Positions 1 through 5,942 of a DNA stretch of 8,947 bases are shown here, piece by piece; the stretch's first letter is position 1; the number at the start of each line of letters is the position of its first letter. The notes below the pieces were generated by a model that made no database searches, was not told the DNA's origin, and saw nothing but the letters and a program-made list of their open reading frames with translations. The DNA is taken from assembly GCA_016463455.1 (NCBI GenBank), contig JAEMRG010000067.1:1-8947 (forward strand), written 5' to 3'. The stretch comes from Rhodoferax sp. (GTDB lineage: Bacteria; Pseudomonadota; Gammaproteobacteria; Burkholderiales; Burkholderiaceae_C). Both the position numbers and the translations under genes were made by a program.

Positions 1-322
1 ACAGTGGCAGCACGCCCCAGAGCACCATGCTGAGCACGCCCAGACCGGCGCAGACCAGGGCGATGACCGCCAGCACCGCGAATACCGGTACCAAAAACAC
101 CAAGAGCGGCAACACCGCCAAGGTGGCGAGCACCAGCATGCCCAGTAATACGGCTGCGCCAATAGCGAACCAGGCCAAGCCTGGCAGGGTGACGGCTTGG
201 CCGTTGACGCTGAGCATCACATCGGGCTGCCATTGCAAGCCACCCAGACCGGCCGCCACCAGGGCCAGCAACACGACCACAAACAAAAGGCGGGCGATCC
301 AACGCAAACTGGTGCTGATCAT
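1..322 (-). CDS. Hydrophobic membrane protein, C-terminus cut by window edge
   Basis: I do not recognise this protein. The 107 visible residues begin MISTSLRWIARLL and are almost entirely hydrophobic. There is a membrane segment at about residues 9-28, then a short polar loop (about 30-48, with VMLSVNGQAVTLPG, beta-like and probably outside the membrane). At least two more tightly spaced membrane segments follow (about 49-70 and 71-97). The frame is open to the edge, so the C-terminus lies outside the window. The ATG at 322 is preceded by GGAGAG with 6 nt spacing, a good ribosome binding site. It lies 28 nt after the stop of the histidine kinase gene on the same strand, so the two are probably one operon and the protein may work with the kinase at the inner membrane; that role is inference. 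Confidence 0.7.
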   Translation of the reverse strand, partial: MISTSLRWIARLLFVVVLLALVAAGLGGLQWQPDVMLSVNGQAVTLPGLAWFAIGAAVLLGMLVLATLAVLPLLVFLVPVFAVLAVIALVCAGLGVLSMVLWGVLPL

Positions 323-354
323 GGAAGACTCTCCGGCGTTTGAGGGGCGATCAT
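319..354 (-). other. Possible 11-codon coupling ORF between the kinase and membrane-protein genes
   Basis: The kinase stop TGA overlaps an ATG (ATGA, 351-354). That ATG opens an 11-residue frame, MIAPQTPESLP, whose own TGA overlaps the ATG of the membrane-protein gene (ATGA, 319-322). Two ATGA junctions in a row could pass ribosomes from one gene to the next. I see the overlaps directly; that the tiny frame is translated is speculation, because ATGA is easily formed by chance and the downstream gene has its own ribosome binding site. Confidence 0.25.
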
Positions 355-1730
355 GGCGCACCCAATTGATAGGGAACGGTAATGGTGACACAAGCGCCAC
401 CGGTGCTGGGGCTGCTAGTTAGCAGCGTGGCTTTTGCGCCGTACAAAAGTTGCAAACGCGCGCGGATGTTGGACAAGCCGATGCCACCGCCCTCGGCCCC
501 GGTGGATGACCCCGGCGCATCAGGCGCAAAGCCCACGCCGGTATCTTGTACCTGCACAATCAACTGGCCGTCTTGCACCTCGGCGCGCACGTTGATGCTG
601 CCGCCTTCGGCCTTGGGCTCCAGGCCGTGGCGGATGGCGTTTTCAACCAGGCTTTGCAGCATCATGGGCGGAAAGCGGGCGCTGCGCAGGCCCTGGGGCA
701 CTTGCAAGTCAAACTGCAGGCGCTCTTCCATGCGCATACGCATGAGCTCCAGGTAGGGCTGCACCACCGCCAGTTCGCGACCCAAATCGCGCTCGGCCTG
801 GGCATTGGCTTCGCGCAGTGTGGGCATGGCGGCGCGCAAAAAGGCGATCAGGCTTTTTTGCATGGTGGCGGCGCGCGGCGGGTCGGTCTCAATCAGGTGC
901 TCAATGCCGGCCAGCGTGTTGAACAAAAAGTGGGGCTCCATTTGGGCCTGCATGGCGGCCATGCGCGCCTCCATCACCTGGCGCTTGAGCGACTCGGTTT
1001 CGGCCACTTGGGTGGCAGCAGCGGCAACCGCCTCCGCCTGGATGCGACCGCGATAAGTGATTTTGAGAATCAAGGAAGCGACGATCAACAACAGGGCCAG
1101 GTTAGGCAGGCTGTCGCCACGCTCTACATCGCCTTCGTCGGCGCCAAAGTGCACATCCACCTCGTCGCCTTGCGCTTGGGTTTGGCCTTCTAAGGCGCGG
1201 CGCACGGTCTCCAGGGCTTGCTCGACCTCCTGCTCGCTAGCGTTGGGGCCAATTTGAATGTTCACGCCTGGTTTGGCAGCCGAAGCCCCGCCCTGCGCAG
1301 CGCTGGCGGGCGCATCGGCGGGCGTGCTGATACGCACGCCTTTTTCGTCGATCTGCAATTGCGCGGCTTTGCCTTCGGGGTCTTGCGCGCTGATGTGCAC
1401 GCCGGTCTCGTCGATTCGCACCGACACCTTGCCCTTGGCCACCGGGGCTGAGGCATCGGTGGCCGGCGCCTCCGGGCTGGGGATCGGCTTGACTTTTTTC
1501 ACCACCACCGCATGACGATGCTGATGGCCCGAACTTTCGTCCAAGATTGAGGTGGTGATACCCGCCAGGATCAGCACCAGGATGGAAATGAGTAAAAAGC
1601 GCCACCAGCTGATACTCACAAGCCAGTTGCCATAGGCATGAAAGTAGCGCACAGCACCGGCACGCAGTGCATGCCAGCGGCGGCTCCAGCGGTCATCGCC
1701 GGCGGCTGGGGTGGGAGGGGAGGCATTCAT
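351..1730 (-). CDS. LytS-type sensor histidine kinase
   Basis: This is a 459-aa inner-membrane kinase of the His_kinase (LytS/YehU/AlgZ) class, which autophosphorylates on a histidine and passes the phosphate to a response regulator, usually of the LytTR type. Membrane segments lie at about 43-62 and 207-225. The segment between them (about 63-206) is presumably the periplasmic sensor. It begins with HQHRH (69-73) and carries a motif of the form V/L-x-I-D-E-x-G-V-x-I-S twice (about 102-114 and 123-135), then a helical stretch (164-182). After the second membrane segment comes the H-box EPHFLFNTL with the phospho-accepting His267. The ATPase N-box is LVENAIRHGLE (Asn364) and the glycine boxes are DTGVGF and GGGIGLSNIRARL. 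The start has AAGGA 7 nt upstream (1738-1742). No response regulator gene is in view; a membrane-protein gene follows directly. The signal sensed is unknown. Confidence 0.92.
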   Translation of the reverse strand: MNASPPTPAAGDDRWSRRWHALRAGAVRYFHAYGNWLVSISWWRFLLISILVLILAGITTSILDESSGHQHRHAVVVKKVKPIPSPEAPATDASAPVAKGKVSVRIDETGVHISAQDPEGKAAQLQIDEKGVRISTPADAPASAAQGGASAAKPGVNIQIGPNASEQEVEQALETVRRALEGQTQAQGDEVDVHFGADEGDVERGDSLPNLALLLIVASLILKITYRGRIQAEAVAAAATQVAETESLKRQVMEARMAAMQAQMEPHFLFNTLAGIEHLIETDPPRAATMQKSLIAFLRAAMPTLREANAQAERDLGRELAVVQPYLELMRMRMEERLQFDLQVPQGLRSARFPPMMLQSLVENAIRHGLEPKAEGGSINVRAEVQDGQLIVQVQDTGVGFAPDAPGSSTGAEGGGIGLSNIRARLQLLYGAKATLLTSSPSTGGACVTITVPYQLGAP

Positions 1731-1756
1731 CTAGCAATCCTTGGTGTTGGGTGAGG

Positions 1757-1786
1757 GCGCACAGTGCGCGCTTTGGACCGCACTGT
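1757..1786. repeat. Overlapping inverted repeats upstream of the kinase gene
   Basis: ACAGTGCG (1761-1768) and CGCACTGT (1779-1786) form a perfect 8-bp inverted repeat with a 10-nt loop. The same left arm also belongs to a 13-nt near-perfect palindrome, GCGCACAGTGCGC (1757-1769). The two pairings exclude each other in RNA. As DNA either could be an operator, 27-56 bp before the kinase start. No T-run follows on either strand, so it does not look like an intrinsic terminator. Confidence 0.45.
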
Positions 1787-1799
1787 AGGCAGGGCCCCA

Positions 1800-1850
1800 G
1801 CCGCCTGCCAGCACTTTGCGACCAAGTGCACAAAGAGAGGGCCAGGCGGC
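1800..1850. repeat. Nested hairpin in the spacer between the ybaK-like and kinase genes
   Basis: The outer arms GCCGCCTG (1800-1807) and CAGGCGGC (1843-1850) are a perfect 8-bp match. Inside them GCACTT (1811-1816) and AAGTGC (1824-1829) form a perfect 6-bp stem with a 7-nt loop. There is no U-tract after the stem in either direction. It may be a processing or RNA-stability structure, or an attenuating element for the downstream kinase gene; the function is unknown. Confidence 0.45.
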
Positions 1851-1856
1851 AGAACA

Positions 1857-1876
1857 GACGCCTATTGGCAGGCGTC
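1857..1876 (-). terminator. Hairpin across the stop codon of the ybaK-like gene, possible weak terminator
   Basis: GACGCCT (1857-1863) and AGGCGTC (1870-1876) are a perfect 7-bp stem with a 6-nt loop, and the TAG stop of the deacylase gene lies within it. Read on the minus strand it is followed by TGTTCTG, only slightly T-rich, so any terminator activity would be weak or Rho-dependent. It could instead mark a 3' end protected from decay. Confidence 0.35.
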
Positions 1877-2320
1877 AACCCATTGGCCCTGAGTCAACTC
1901 GGCCATGAACTGCGGGCTGATGCGCAAAGCGCTGTTGACCGAGCCGGCAGCGGGTAATACTTCATCAAAGGCCAGCAGGCTGCGGTCCAGATAGACCGGT
2001 AATGGCGTTGCCAGGCCGAAGGGGCAGACACCGCCCACGGGATGGCCCGTGAGCGCCTCGACCTCTTCGAGTGCGAGCATCTTGCCCTTGCCGAAAGCGG
2101 CTTTGAACTTGGCGTTGTCGATGCGCGCATCGCCCCGCGCCACCAGCAGAATTACTTTGCCATCGGCCAACTTAAAGGCCAGGGTCTTGGCAATTCGACC
2201 GGGCTCGACGCCATGGGCTTGTGCGGCCAGGGCCACGGTAGAGGTATTGAGGTCCAGCTCCACGATCGGCATGTCGATCTGGCGCGCCTGAAAAAAAGCG
2301 CGCACCGAAGCAATGCTCAT
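1862..2320 (-). CDS. YbaK/EbsC-family aminoacyl-tRNA deacylase
   Basis: This 152-aa single-domain protein matches the YbaK/EbsC fold, which is also the editing (INS) domain of bacterial prolyl-tRNA synthetase. Family members hydrolyse wrongly charged tRNAs, often mischarged tRNA-Pro, in the cytoplasm. Visible marks are the lysine in IAKTLAF (Lys45), which corresponds to the conserved substrate-handling lysine, the glycine loop GHPVGGVCPFGL (92-103), and a C-terminal AGSVNSALRISP segment. The GGVCPF type points to the free-standing YeaK/ProX-like branch, but the exact amino-acid specificity cannot be read from the sequence. The length is normal. The start ATG is 15 nt after the stop of the upstream hydrolase gene on the same strand, with AAGG 4 nt before it, so the two genes are probably co-transcribed; no functional link between them is evident. 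Confidence 0.88.
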   Translation of the reverse strand: MSIASVRAFFQARQIDMPIVELDLNTSTVALAAQAHGVEPGRIAKTLAFKLADGKVILLVARGDARIDNAKFKAAFGKGKMLALEEVEALTGHPVGGVCPFGLATPLPVYLDRSLLAFDEVLPAAGSVNSALRISPQFMAELTQGQWVDACQ

Positions 2321-2335
2321 ACGCCTTGCACCAAT

Positions 2336-2974
2336 TCAAGTGCCCACGACATAGGGATTGCTTGCGCGCTCCACGCCAAAACTGCTTTCAGGGCCGTGGC
2401 CGGGAATAAAGACCGTGTCATTGCCCATAGGCCATAAACGATGGGTGATGCTGTGCATCAAATCGGCATGGTTGCCCTGCGGAAAATCGGTACGGCCTAC
2501 GCTGCCTGCAAACAAAACGTCGCCCACAAAGGCACGGTTCATTTCCGCCGAATAAAACACCACATGCCCGGGCGTGTGGCCGGGGCAGTGGCGCACTTGC
2601 AGCACATGCTCGCCCAGGCTGACGGTGTCGCCATCTTTAAGCCAGCGCGTAGGCTTGAAGGGCCGCGCCGGCGGAAAACCGTAGGTAGCGGCCGCCATGG
2701 GCAGGCCATCGATCCAAAACTGATCGCCCGAATGCGGCCCGATGATGGGCAGGCCCAAGCGGTCCGCCAGGTCTTGCGTAGCCGCCGCATGGTCCACATG
2801 GGCATGGGTTATCCAGATTTGTTCGAGCGTCACGCCCAGATCTTTGGTTGTTGCAATCAAAAGATCCAGATCGCCGCCGGGATCGATGATGGCCGCCTTG
2901 TGGGTCTGGTCGCACCAAACAATCGAGCAGTTTTGCTCGAACGGGGTAACGGGGACAGTTTCGTAGTGGAGCAT
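2336..2974 (-). CDS. Metallo-beta-lactamase-fold hydrolase, glyoxalase II-like (YcbL type)
   Basis: This 212-aa protein is of the compact glyoxalase II-like group, presumably a thiolester hydrolase such as that cleaving S-lactoylglutathione; the true substrate is not certain. Metal ligands of the binuclear site are visible in order: THAHVDH (56-62), His133 in HCPGHTPGH, Asp152 in GDVLFAGSVGRTDFP, and His193 in PGHGP. The C-terminus SSFGVERASNPY is typical of the YcbL branch, which lacks the long glutathione-binding C-terminal domain of classical GloB. I chose ATG 2974 because the protein then starts MLHYETVPVTPFEQNC like its relatives. A TTG at 3001 would add nine residues with no better ribosome binding site. 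It is first in a likely two-gene operon with the YbaK-like gene. Confidence 0.9.
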   Translation of the reverse strand: MLHYETVPVTPFEQNCSIVWCDQTHKAAIIDPGGDLDLLIATTKDLGVTLEQIWITHAHVDHAAATQDLADRLGLPIIGPHSGDQFWIDGLPMAAATYGFPPARPFKPTRWLKDGDTVSLGEHVLQVRHCPGHTPGHVVFYSAEMNRAFVGDVLFAGSVGRTDFPQGNHADLMHSITHRLWPMGNDTVFIPGHGPESSFGVERASNPYVVGT

Positions 2975-3105
2975 GGCCTGAGTGTTGGAGGCTGATAACA
3001 ATATTTCAAACTTGCAGTCAATGGGCCGGCGTTAGGGCGACGCTTTCCAGCGGCCCCTGCATCAGCAGATTCTCGCCCACGTTTTGCGAGGGATGCACAT
3101 TTGAC

Positions 3106-3516
3106 TTAAAAACCATCAAACGGGTTGACGACTTGTACGCCGCAGCCCATGAAGTCGCGCACGTTACGGGTGGCCAGCACCAATTGGTGCTCGATGGCGG
3201 TGGCGGCAATCAGCATGTCGGGGGCACTGCGCACGATGCCTTGGGCCTGGAACTGCCCACGCAACACGCCGCCGCGCTGCGCGATGGCGGGAGTTATGGG
3301 GTACACGGCGTGCAGGCGTTGCACCAATGCGTTGAACAGGGCCAGTTTGCGGGTGTTGGGTTGCCAGGCCAGCCCGAAGTGGGCTTCTTCCAGGGTGATG
3401 GCTGAGATGGCCATCAATTGCACCGATTGCAGCCAGCGCATCACTTGCACGTCGGGGGTGCTTTTAACGAACTCACTGATAACGTTGGTGTCAGCCAGAA
3501 CGACGGTGGCGATCAT
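3106..3516 (-). CDS. vapC: PIN-domain toxin, VapC/FitB-like
   Basis: This 136-aa PIN-domain ribonuclease is the toxin of a type II toxin-antitoxin pair; when free it cuts RNA (tRNA or rRNA in studied VapCs). The acidic Mg-binding residues are all present: Asp9 in LADTNVISE, Glu44 in SAITLEEAHFGL, Asp100 in APDMLIAATA, and Asn118/Asp121 in TRNVRDF. The enzyme therefore looks intact. The motifs DTNVISE and DxLIAATA place it near FitB-type PIN proteins. The start ATG lies 12 nt after the antitoxin stop with no clear ribosome binding site, which suggests translation coupled to the antitoxin, as is usual. The end GCGVQVVNPFDGF is also typical of the family. The RNA target cannot be predicted. Confidence 0.92.
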   Translation of the reverse strand: MIATVVLADTNVISEFVKSTPDVQVMRWLQSVQLMAISAITLEEAHFGLAWQPNTRKLALFNALVQRLHAVYPITPAIAQRGGVLRGQFQAQGIVRSAPDMLIAATAIEHQLVLATRNVRDFMGCGVQVVNPFDGF

Positions 3517-3528
3517 CTTGAGGCCGCT

Positions 3529-3822
3529 TTAGCTAAGGTCAGCAAAGGCATTGGCGCGCTGCCATGCCGATGGACGCGCTACGAGGTCTGGCCCGGCAAG
3601 GCCGGTGTTGTCTTGTGGCGCGAAGGTCTCTCTTAGTTGCAGCACCTGCTGATAAATGCTCTCTGCCGGGGGTTTGACAACGGCCTCGCTGCGGGCGAAG
3701 TATTCGGCAGACACCAGCACTGCCACGGGGGTGTTGTGCTTGGTGATGACCTGGGGTTGTTGCTGAGCCGCTGCGATCAGGGCAGAAAGCTGCTGGCGGG
3801 ATTGGGCTACAGATATAGTCAT
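3529..3822 (-). CDS. Phd/YefM-type antitoxin of the PIN-domain toxin
   Basis: This 97-aa protein is encoded directly before the PIN toxin on the same strand. The N-terminal half (MTISVAQSRQQLSALI, then QVITKHNTPVAVLVSAEY) is the Phd/YefM DNA-binding fold. There it would dimerise, bind its own promoter and repress the operon. The C-terminal half (about 45-97, with IYQQVLQLRETF) should wrap around the toxin and block its active site. The gene order antitoxin then toxin and the 12-nt gap are standard. The start at 3822 has no good Shine-Dalgarno sequence but lies about 30 nt downstream of a clear TATAAT. Pairing a Phd-fold antitoxin with a PIN toxin is known. Confidence 0.87.
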   Translation of the reverse strand: MTISVAQSRQQLSALIAAAQQQPQVITKHNTPVAVLVSAEYFARSEAVVKPPAESIYQQVLQLRETFAPQDNTGLAGPDLVARPSAWQRANAFADLS

Positions 3823-3847
3823 AATGAGTTAAAATTTACTTTTATTT

Positions 3848-3862
3848 TGTACATTATATACA
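3848..3862 (-). promoter_or_regulatory. Promoter and probable autoregulatory operator of the toxin-antitoxin operon
   Basis: A perfect TATAAT (minus strand, 3853-3858) lies inside a 15-bp near-palindrome, TGTACATTATATACA, with TGTA/TACA ends. It is about 25-40 bp before the antitoxin start. The -35 match is poor. A palindrome over the -10 box is where a Phd-type antitoxin would be expected to bind and repress. The surrounding stretch 3823-3870 is strongly AT-rich and may also serve the divergent transporter gene. Confidence 0.5.
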
Positions 3863-3881
3863 TTTCACTCCATCTGCATAC

Positions 3882-3915
3882 GATCGGACAGATCTATTTA
3901 CTGCCGACAGATCGG
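3882..3915. repeat. Two direct repeats of GACAGATC in the divergent spacer
   Basis: GACAGATC occurs at 3887-3894 and 3906-3913, 19 bp apart, close to two turns of the helix. Each copy sits within a short inverted repeat (GATC-ggaca-GATC and CCGA-caga-TCGG). This could be a paired operator between the antitoxin and transporter genes; no cognate regulator is identified. Confidence 0.3.
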
Positions 3916-3973
3916 AATTAGGCTGGGCTTTCGCCTCCTGCCTGCACCCACTTCGGAAAAACAGTGGACCCTA

Positions 3974-3979
3974 GGAGGC
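3974..3979 (+). promoter_or_regulatory. Strong Shine-Dalgarno-like AGGAGG with no canonical start at normal distance
   Basis: AGGAGG is a full match to the ribosome binding consensus, but the nearest in-frame standard starts of the transporter are a GTG at 3964, which lies before it, a TTG at 4003 and an ATG at 4012. An in-frame ATC codon at 3988 has the ideal 8-nt spacing. It may be fortuitous, may act from a distance through folding, or may point to a non-standard start. Confidence 0.3.
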
Positions 3980-4011
3980 AGGGCACAATCGGCGCTCCTG
4001 CATTGAGCCCT

Positions 4012-5247
4012 ATGTCCAGCCCGCCTCTTTCTGTTTCACCGCAACCCACGGTCGAGTCCTTTGCCCGTATTGCGGGGCTAGAGGCCTTGTGCCGGGGTTG
4101 TACTTTGTCGGTGTTTCCCTTATTGCTCTACCGTGCCTGGGCCAGTGCGCAGCGGGTTTCAGAAATCTATTTCTGTGTCGGTTTGGCATCTTTGCTGGCG
4201 GCGCTTATGGTGCCGGCCCTGGTCCGCGTATTGACACGGCGGCAGGTGTATTTGGGTTCGGTGAGTTTGTATCTGGTGGCCAGTGCATTGGGCCTATTGC
4301 AAGGCAAGTGGACGACTTTGGCGCTGTTGTGCGCCGCCATCGCAGCGGCCATTTCCTTTGTTTGCTACAACAGCTATGTGTTGGACCACTTGGAAAAAAC
4401 CGATTTCAGCCGCTTAGAAACTATGCGCCTGTTTTACGGCGGTGCCGGTTGGGCCATAGGGCCGTTTGCTGGGGTCTGGTTATTGTCGGTGTGGGGCGGC
4501 GCGCCTTTTATTTTGCTGGCTGGGGCGGCTAGTTGGATGGCCTGGTTGATTTGGAAAACACCCTTGGGCGATGGCAAGTTTCTGGCCCGGGGCACCGGTA
4601 GCGACGCCGCGCCAACACATGACTCTCGCCGGGCCAATCCTTTGGCCCTCATCGTCCGGTTTTTTTCGCAGCCCCGCTTGGTGACCGCCTGGGTGTTGCC
4701 CTTAGTACGTTCTTGTGCTTGGTGGATGTTTTTTGTCTATTTGGGCATTTTTGCGGTGGAAAACGACCTGGGGGAACAAGTCGGCGGCGTGGCCAGTTCG
4801 GTGGCGAATATAGGGCTGTTTCTAGCGCCCTTGATGCTGGCGTGGATGCAAAGGCGCTCGGTCCGCACCGCTATCCAAGCTGGCTGCCTGGGCGCCAGTG
4901 CTTGCTACCTGGCTGCCACCGCGCTCTCGCATTGGCCCTGGGTGACGGTCGGTTTGTTATTGGTCGGCACCGTGTTTTTAGTCTTGTTAGACACGTGTGC
5001 AGGCCTGCCCTTTCTCATGTCGGTCAAGCCGTCGGAGCGCACGGAGATGTCAGCGGTCTATTCCAGTTTTCGCGACGTGTCAGGCATCGTGTCCCCGGCA
5101 ATTGCCTGGCTTGTGCTGCAATTTGCGCCCGTGGTCGGCGTATTTGCGGTGGGCGCGCTGATATTGCTAGGTGCTTGGTTGCTGGCCGGCCGCTTGCATC
5201 CTGAGCTTGGAGTGCCGGGCGCAGCGCGGCTACGCAGCACCAGCTAG
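4012..5247 (+). CDS. Major facilitator superfamily transporter, substrate unknown
   Basis: This 411-aa inner-membrane protein has about 12 hydrophobic segments in two halves. They are separated by a polar loop near residues 185-208 (KFLARGTGSDAAPTHDSRR), which is the layout and length of an MFS carrier. The fifth segment has GGAGWAIGPFAG, like motif C of the drug/proton antiporter branch. The loop after the second segment (VRVLTRRQVYLGS) matches motif A only in part, lacking its aspartate and glycine. The first segment carries Glu24 and Arg28. Substrate and direction cannot be told. The start ATG 4012 is the first ATG in frame but has no adjacent ribosome binding site; a GTG at 3964 would add 16 residues. 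It stands alone, divergent from the toxin-antitoxin operon. Confidence 0.82.
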   Translation: MSSPPLSVSPQPTVESFARIAGLEALCRGCTLSVFPLLLYRAWASAQRVSEIYFCVGLASLLAALMVPALVRVLTRRQVYLGSVSLYLVASALGLLQGKWTTLALLCAAIAAAISFVCYNSYVLDHLEKTDFSRLETMRLFYGGAGWAIGPFAGVWLLSVWGGAPFILLAGAASWMAWLIWKTPLGDGKFLARGTGSDAAPTHDSRRANPLALIVRFFSQPRLVTAWVLPLVRSCAWWMFFVYLGIFAVENDLGEQVGGVASSVANIGLFLAPLMLAWMQRRSVRTAIQAGCLGASACYLAATALSHWPWVTVGLLLVGTVFLVLLDTCAGLPFLMSVKPSERTEMSAVYSSFRDVSGIVSPAIAWLVLQFAPVVGVFAVGALILLGAWLLAGRLHPELGVPGAARLRSTS

Positions 5248-5297
5248 CACACCACACGGTATTGAATTTTTTTATTTATTTATAAATCATTTTTTAA

Positions 5298-5326
5298 TTA
5301 CAAAACATTGCAATTTGTTGTATAAA
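5298..5326 (+). promoter_or_regulatory. Possible promoter of the unrecognised 177-aa protein gene
   Basis: TATAAA (5321-5326) lies 17 bp after TTACAA (5298-5303). This fits sigma-70 spacing, but the -35 match is poor. It sits at the end of a markedly AT-rich stretch (about 5260-5326), which also contains the palindrome ATTTATAAAT. The expected transcript would have a leader of about 65 nt before ATG 5397. Confidence 0.3.
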
Positions 5327-5396
5327 CACGGCTTGTCAGGCGTGCGTTAGCGAAAATCCCTTCGTTTGCGGGTAACAGGCGCCCTTTTAAGTGGGT

Positions 5397-5930
5397 ATGA
5401 ACACCATGAACAAGGTCTCCTGCCATGTGCATAAAAGGATTAGTCTCGAAGCTCTGCAAGAGCCGCTTCTTTTGCAGGCGCTCAAAGGCGCCAAGATGCC
5501 GGCAACACAGTCCGCTTTAAGTCAGATCACGGCCCGCAAAGCCAAAATACCGCCATTGACTGCGAACTGTATTGGAGCTAGCGATAGCGTAACCATCTGC
5601 ACACCACCGAGCGCCAAAATCCAGGCATCTGCCGAAAGCCTTTTGCGCGCGCTGGCCCAATCCCTGCAAGCATGGCGCGGTCAATTGCCACCCGATTTAC
5701 AACCGGGCTTATTAGCCTTAGTGCATGGGGGCGCCTCGATTGATGTGCAATCGTTGGTATTTTGCGCGCCAGACTTCATTCGCGTGAGCGGAAGTTATGA
5801 GGGGGGTACTTACAAATTGTTGGCACCAGCATCGGAAATACAGTTTTTCTGCGTACCCAAAACCGGTGCGCTAGATGCGGCGGCTGCCTTCATCTCGTTT
5901 GAGCTAGGTGATGAGGTGTTTTCCGCCTAA
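5397..5930 (+). CDS. Unrecognised 177-aa protein
   Basis: I do not recognise this protein. It has no signal peptide and no membrane segment, so it is probably cytoplasmic. The first 75 residues are basic and of low order, with a Lys/Arg-rich patch (ITARKAKIPP). A predicted amphipathic helix follows (about 77-95, SAESLLRALAQSLQAW). The C-terminal half looks beta-rich, with SIDVQSLVFCAPDFIRVSG and SEIQFFCVPK. There are five cysteines (9, 58, 68, 123, 152) without a metal-binding spacing. The start is uncertain: GTG 5391, ATG 5397 and ATG 5406 are in frame and none has a strong ribosome binding site. It begins after an AT-rich spacer and converges on the Mpo1-like gene with 12 nt between stops. 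Its open length and codon pattern support a real gene. Confidence 0.65.
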   Translation: MNTMNKVSCHVHKRISLEALQEPLLLQALKGAKMPATQSALSQITARKAKIPPLTANCIGASDSVTICTPPSAKIQASAESLLRALAQSLQAWRGQLPPDLQPGLLALVHGGASIDVQSLVFCAPDFIRVSGSYEGGTYKLLAPASEIQFFCVPKTGALDAAAAFISFELGDEVFSA

Positions 5931-5942
5931 AACCGGACAAAT

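Noticed and set aside
27..422. Open frame of 131 codons on the plus strand, Ala/Thr/Pro-rich
   Set aside because: It is antisense to the hydrophobic membrane protein, which has a good ribosome binding site and clear membrane segments; low-complexity shadow.
546..1193. Open frame of 215 codons on the plus strand, His/Leu/Gly-rich
   Set aside because: It lies wholly antisense to the histidine kinase, whose motifs are intact; the composition is what the opposite strand of GC-rich coding DNA gives.
2441..2995. Open frame of 184 codons on the plus strand
   Set aside because: It is antisense to the metallo-hydrolase, which has all its metal ligands; no recognisable domain.
2975..3001. TTG start adding nine residues to the metallo-hydrolase
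   Set aside because: No ribosome binding site, and the family starts at the sequence encoded from 2974.
3018..3209. Minus-strand 63-codon frame overlapping the end of the toxin gene
   Set aside because: It starts in another frame inside the PIN-domain gene and has no recognised domain; a decayed gene fragment in 3018-3105 cannot be excluded but is not supported.
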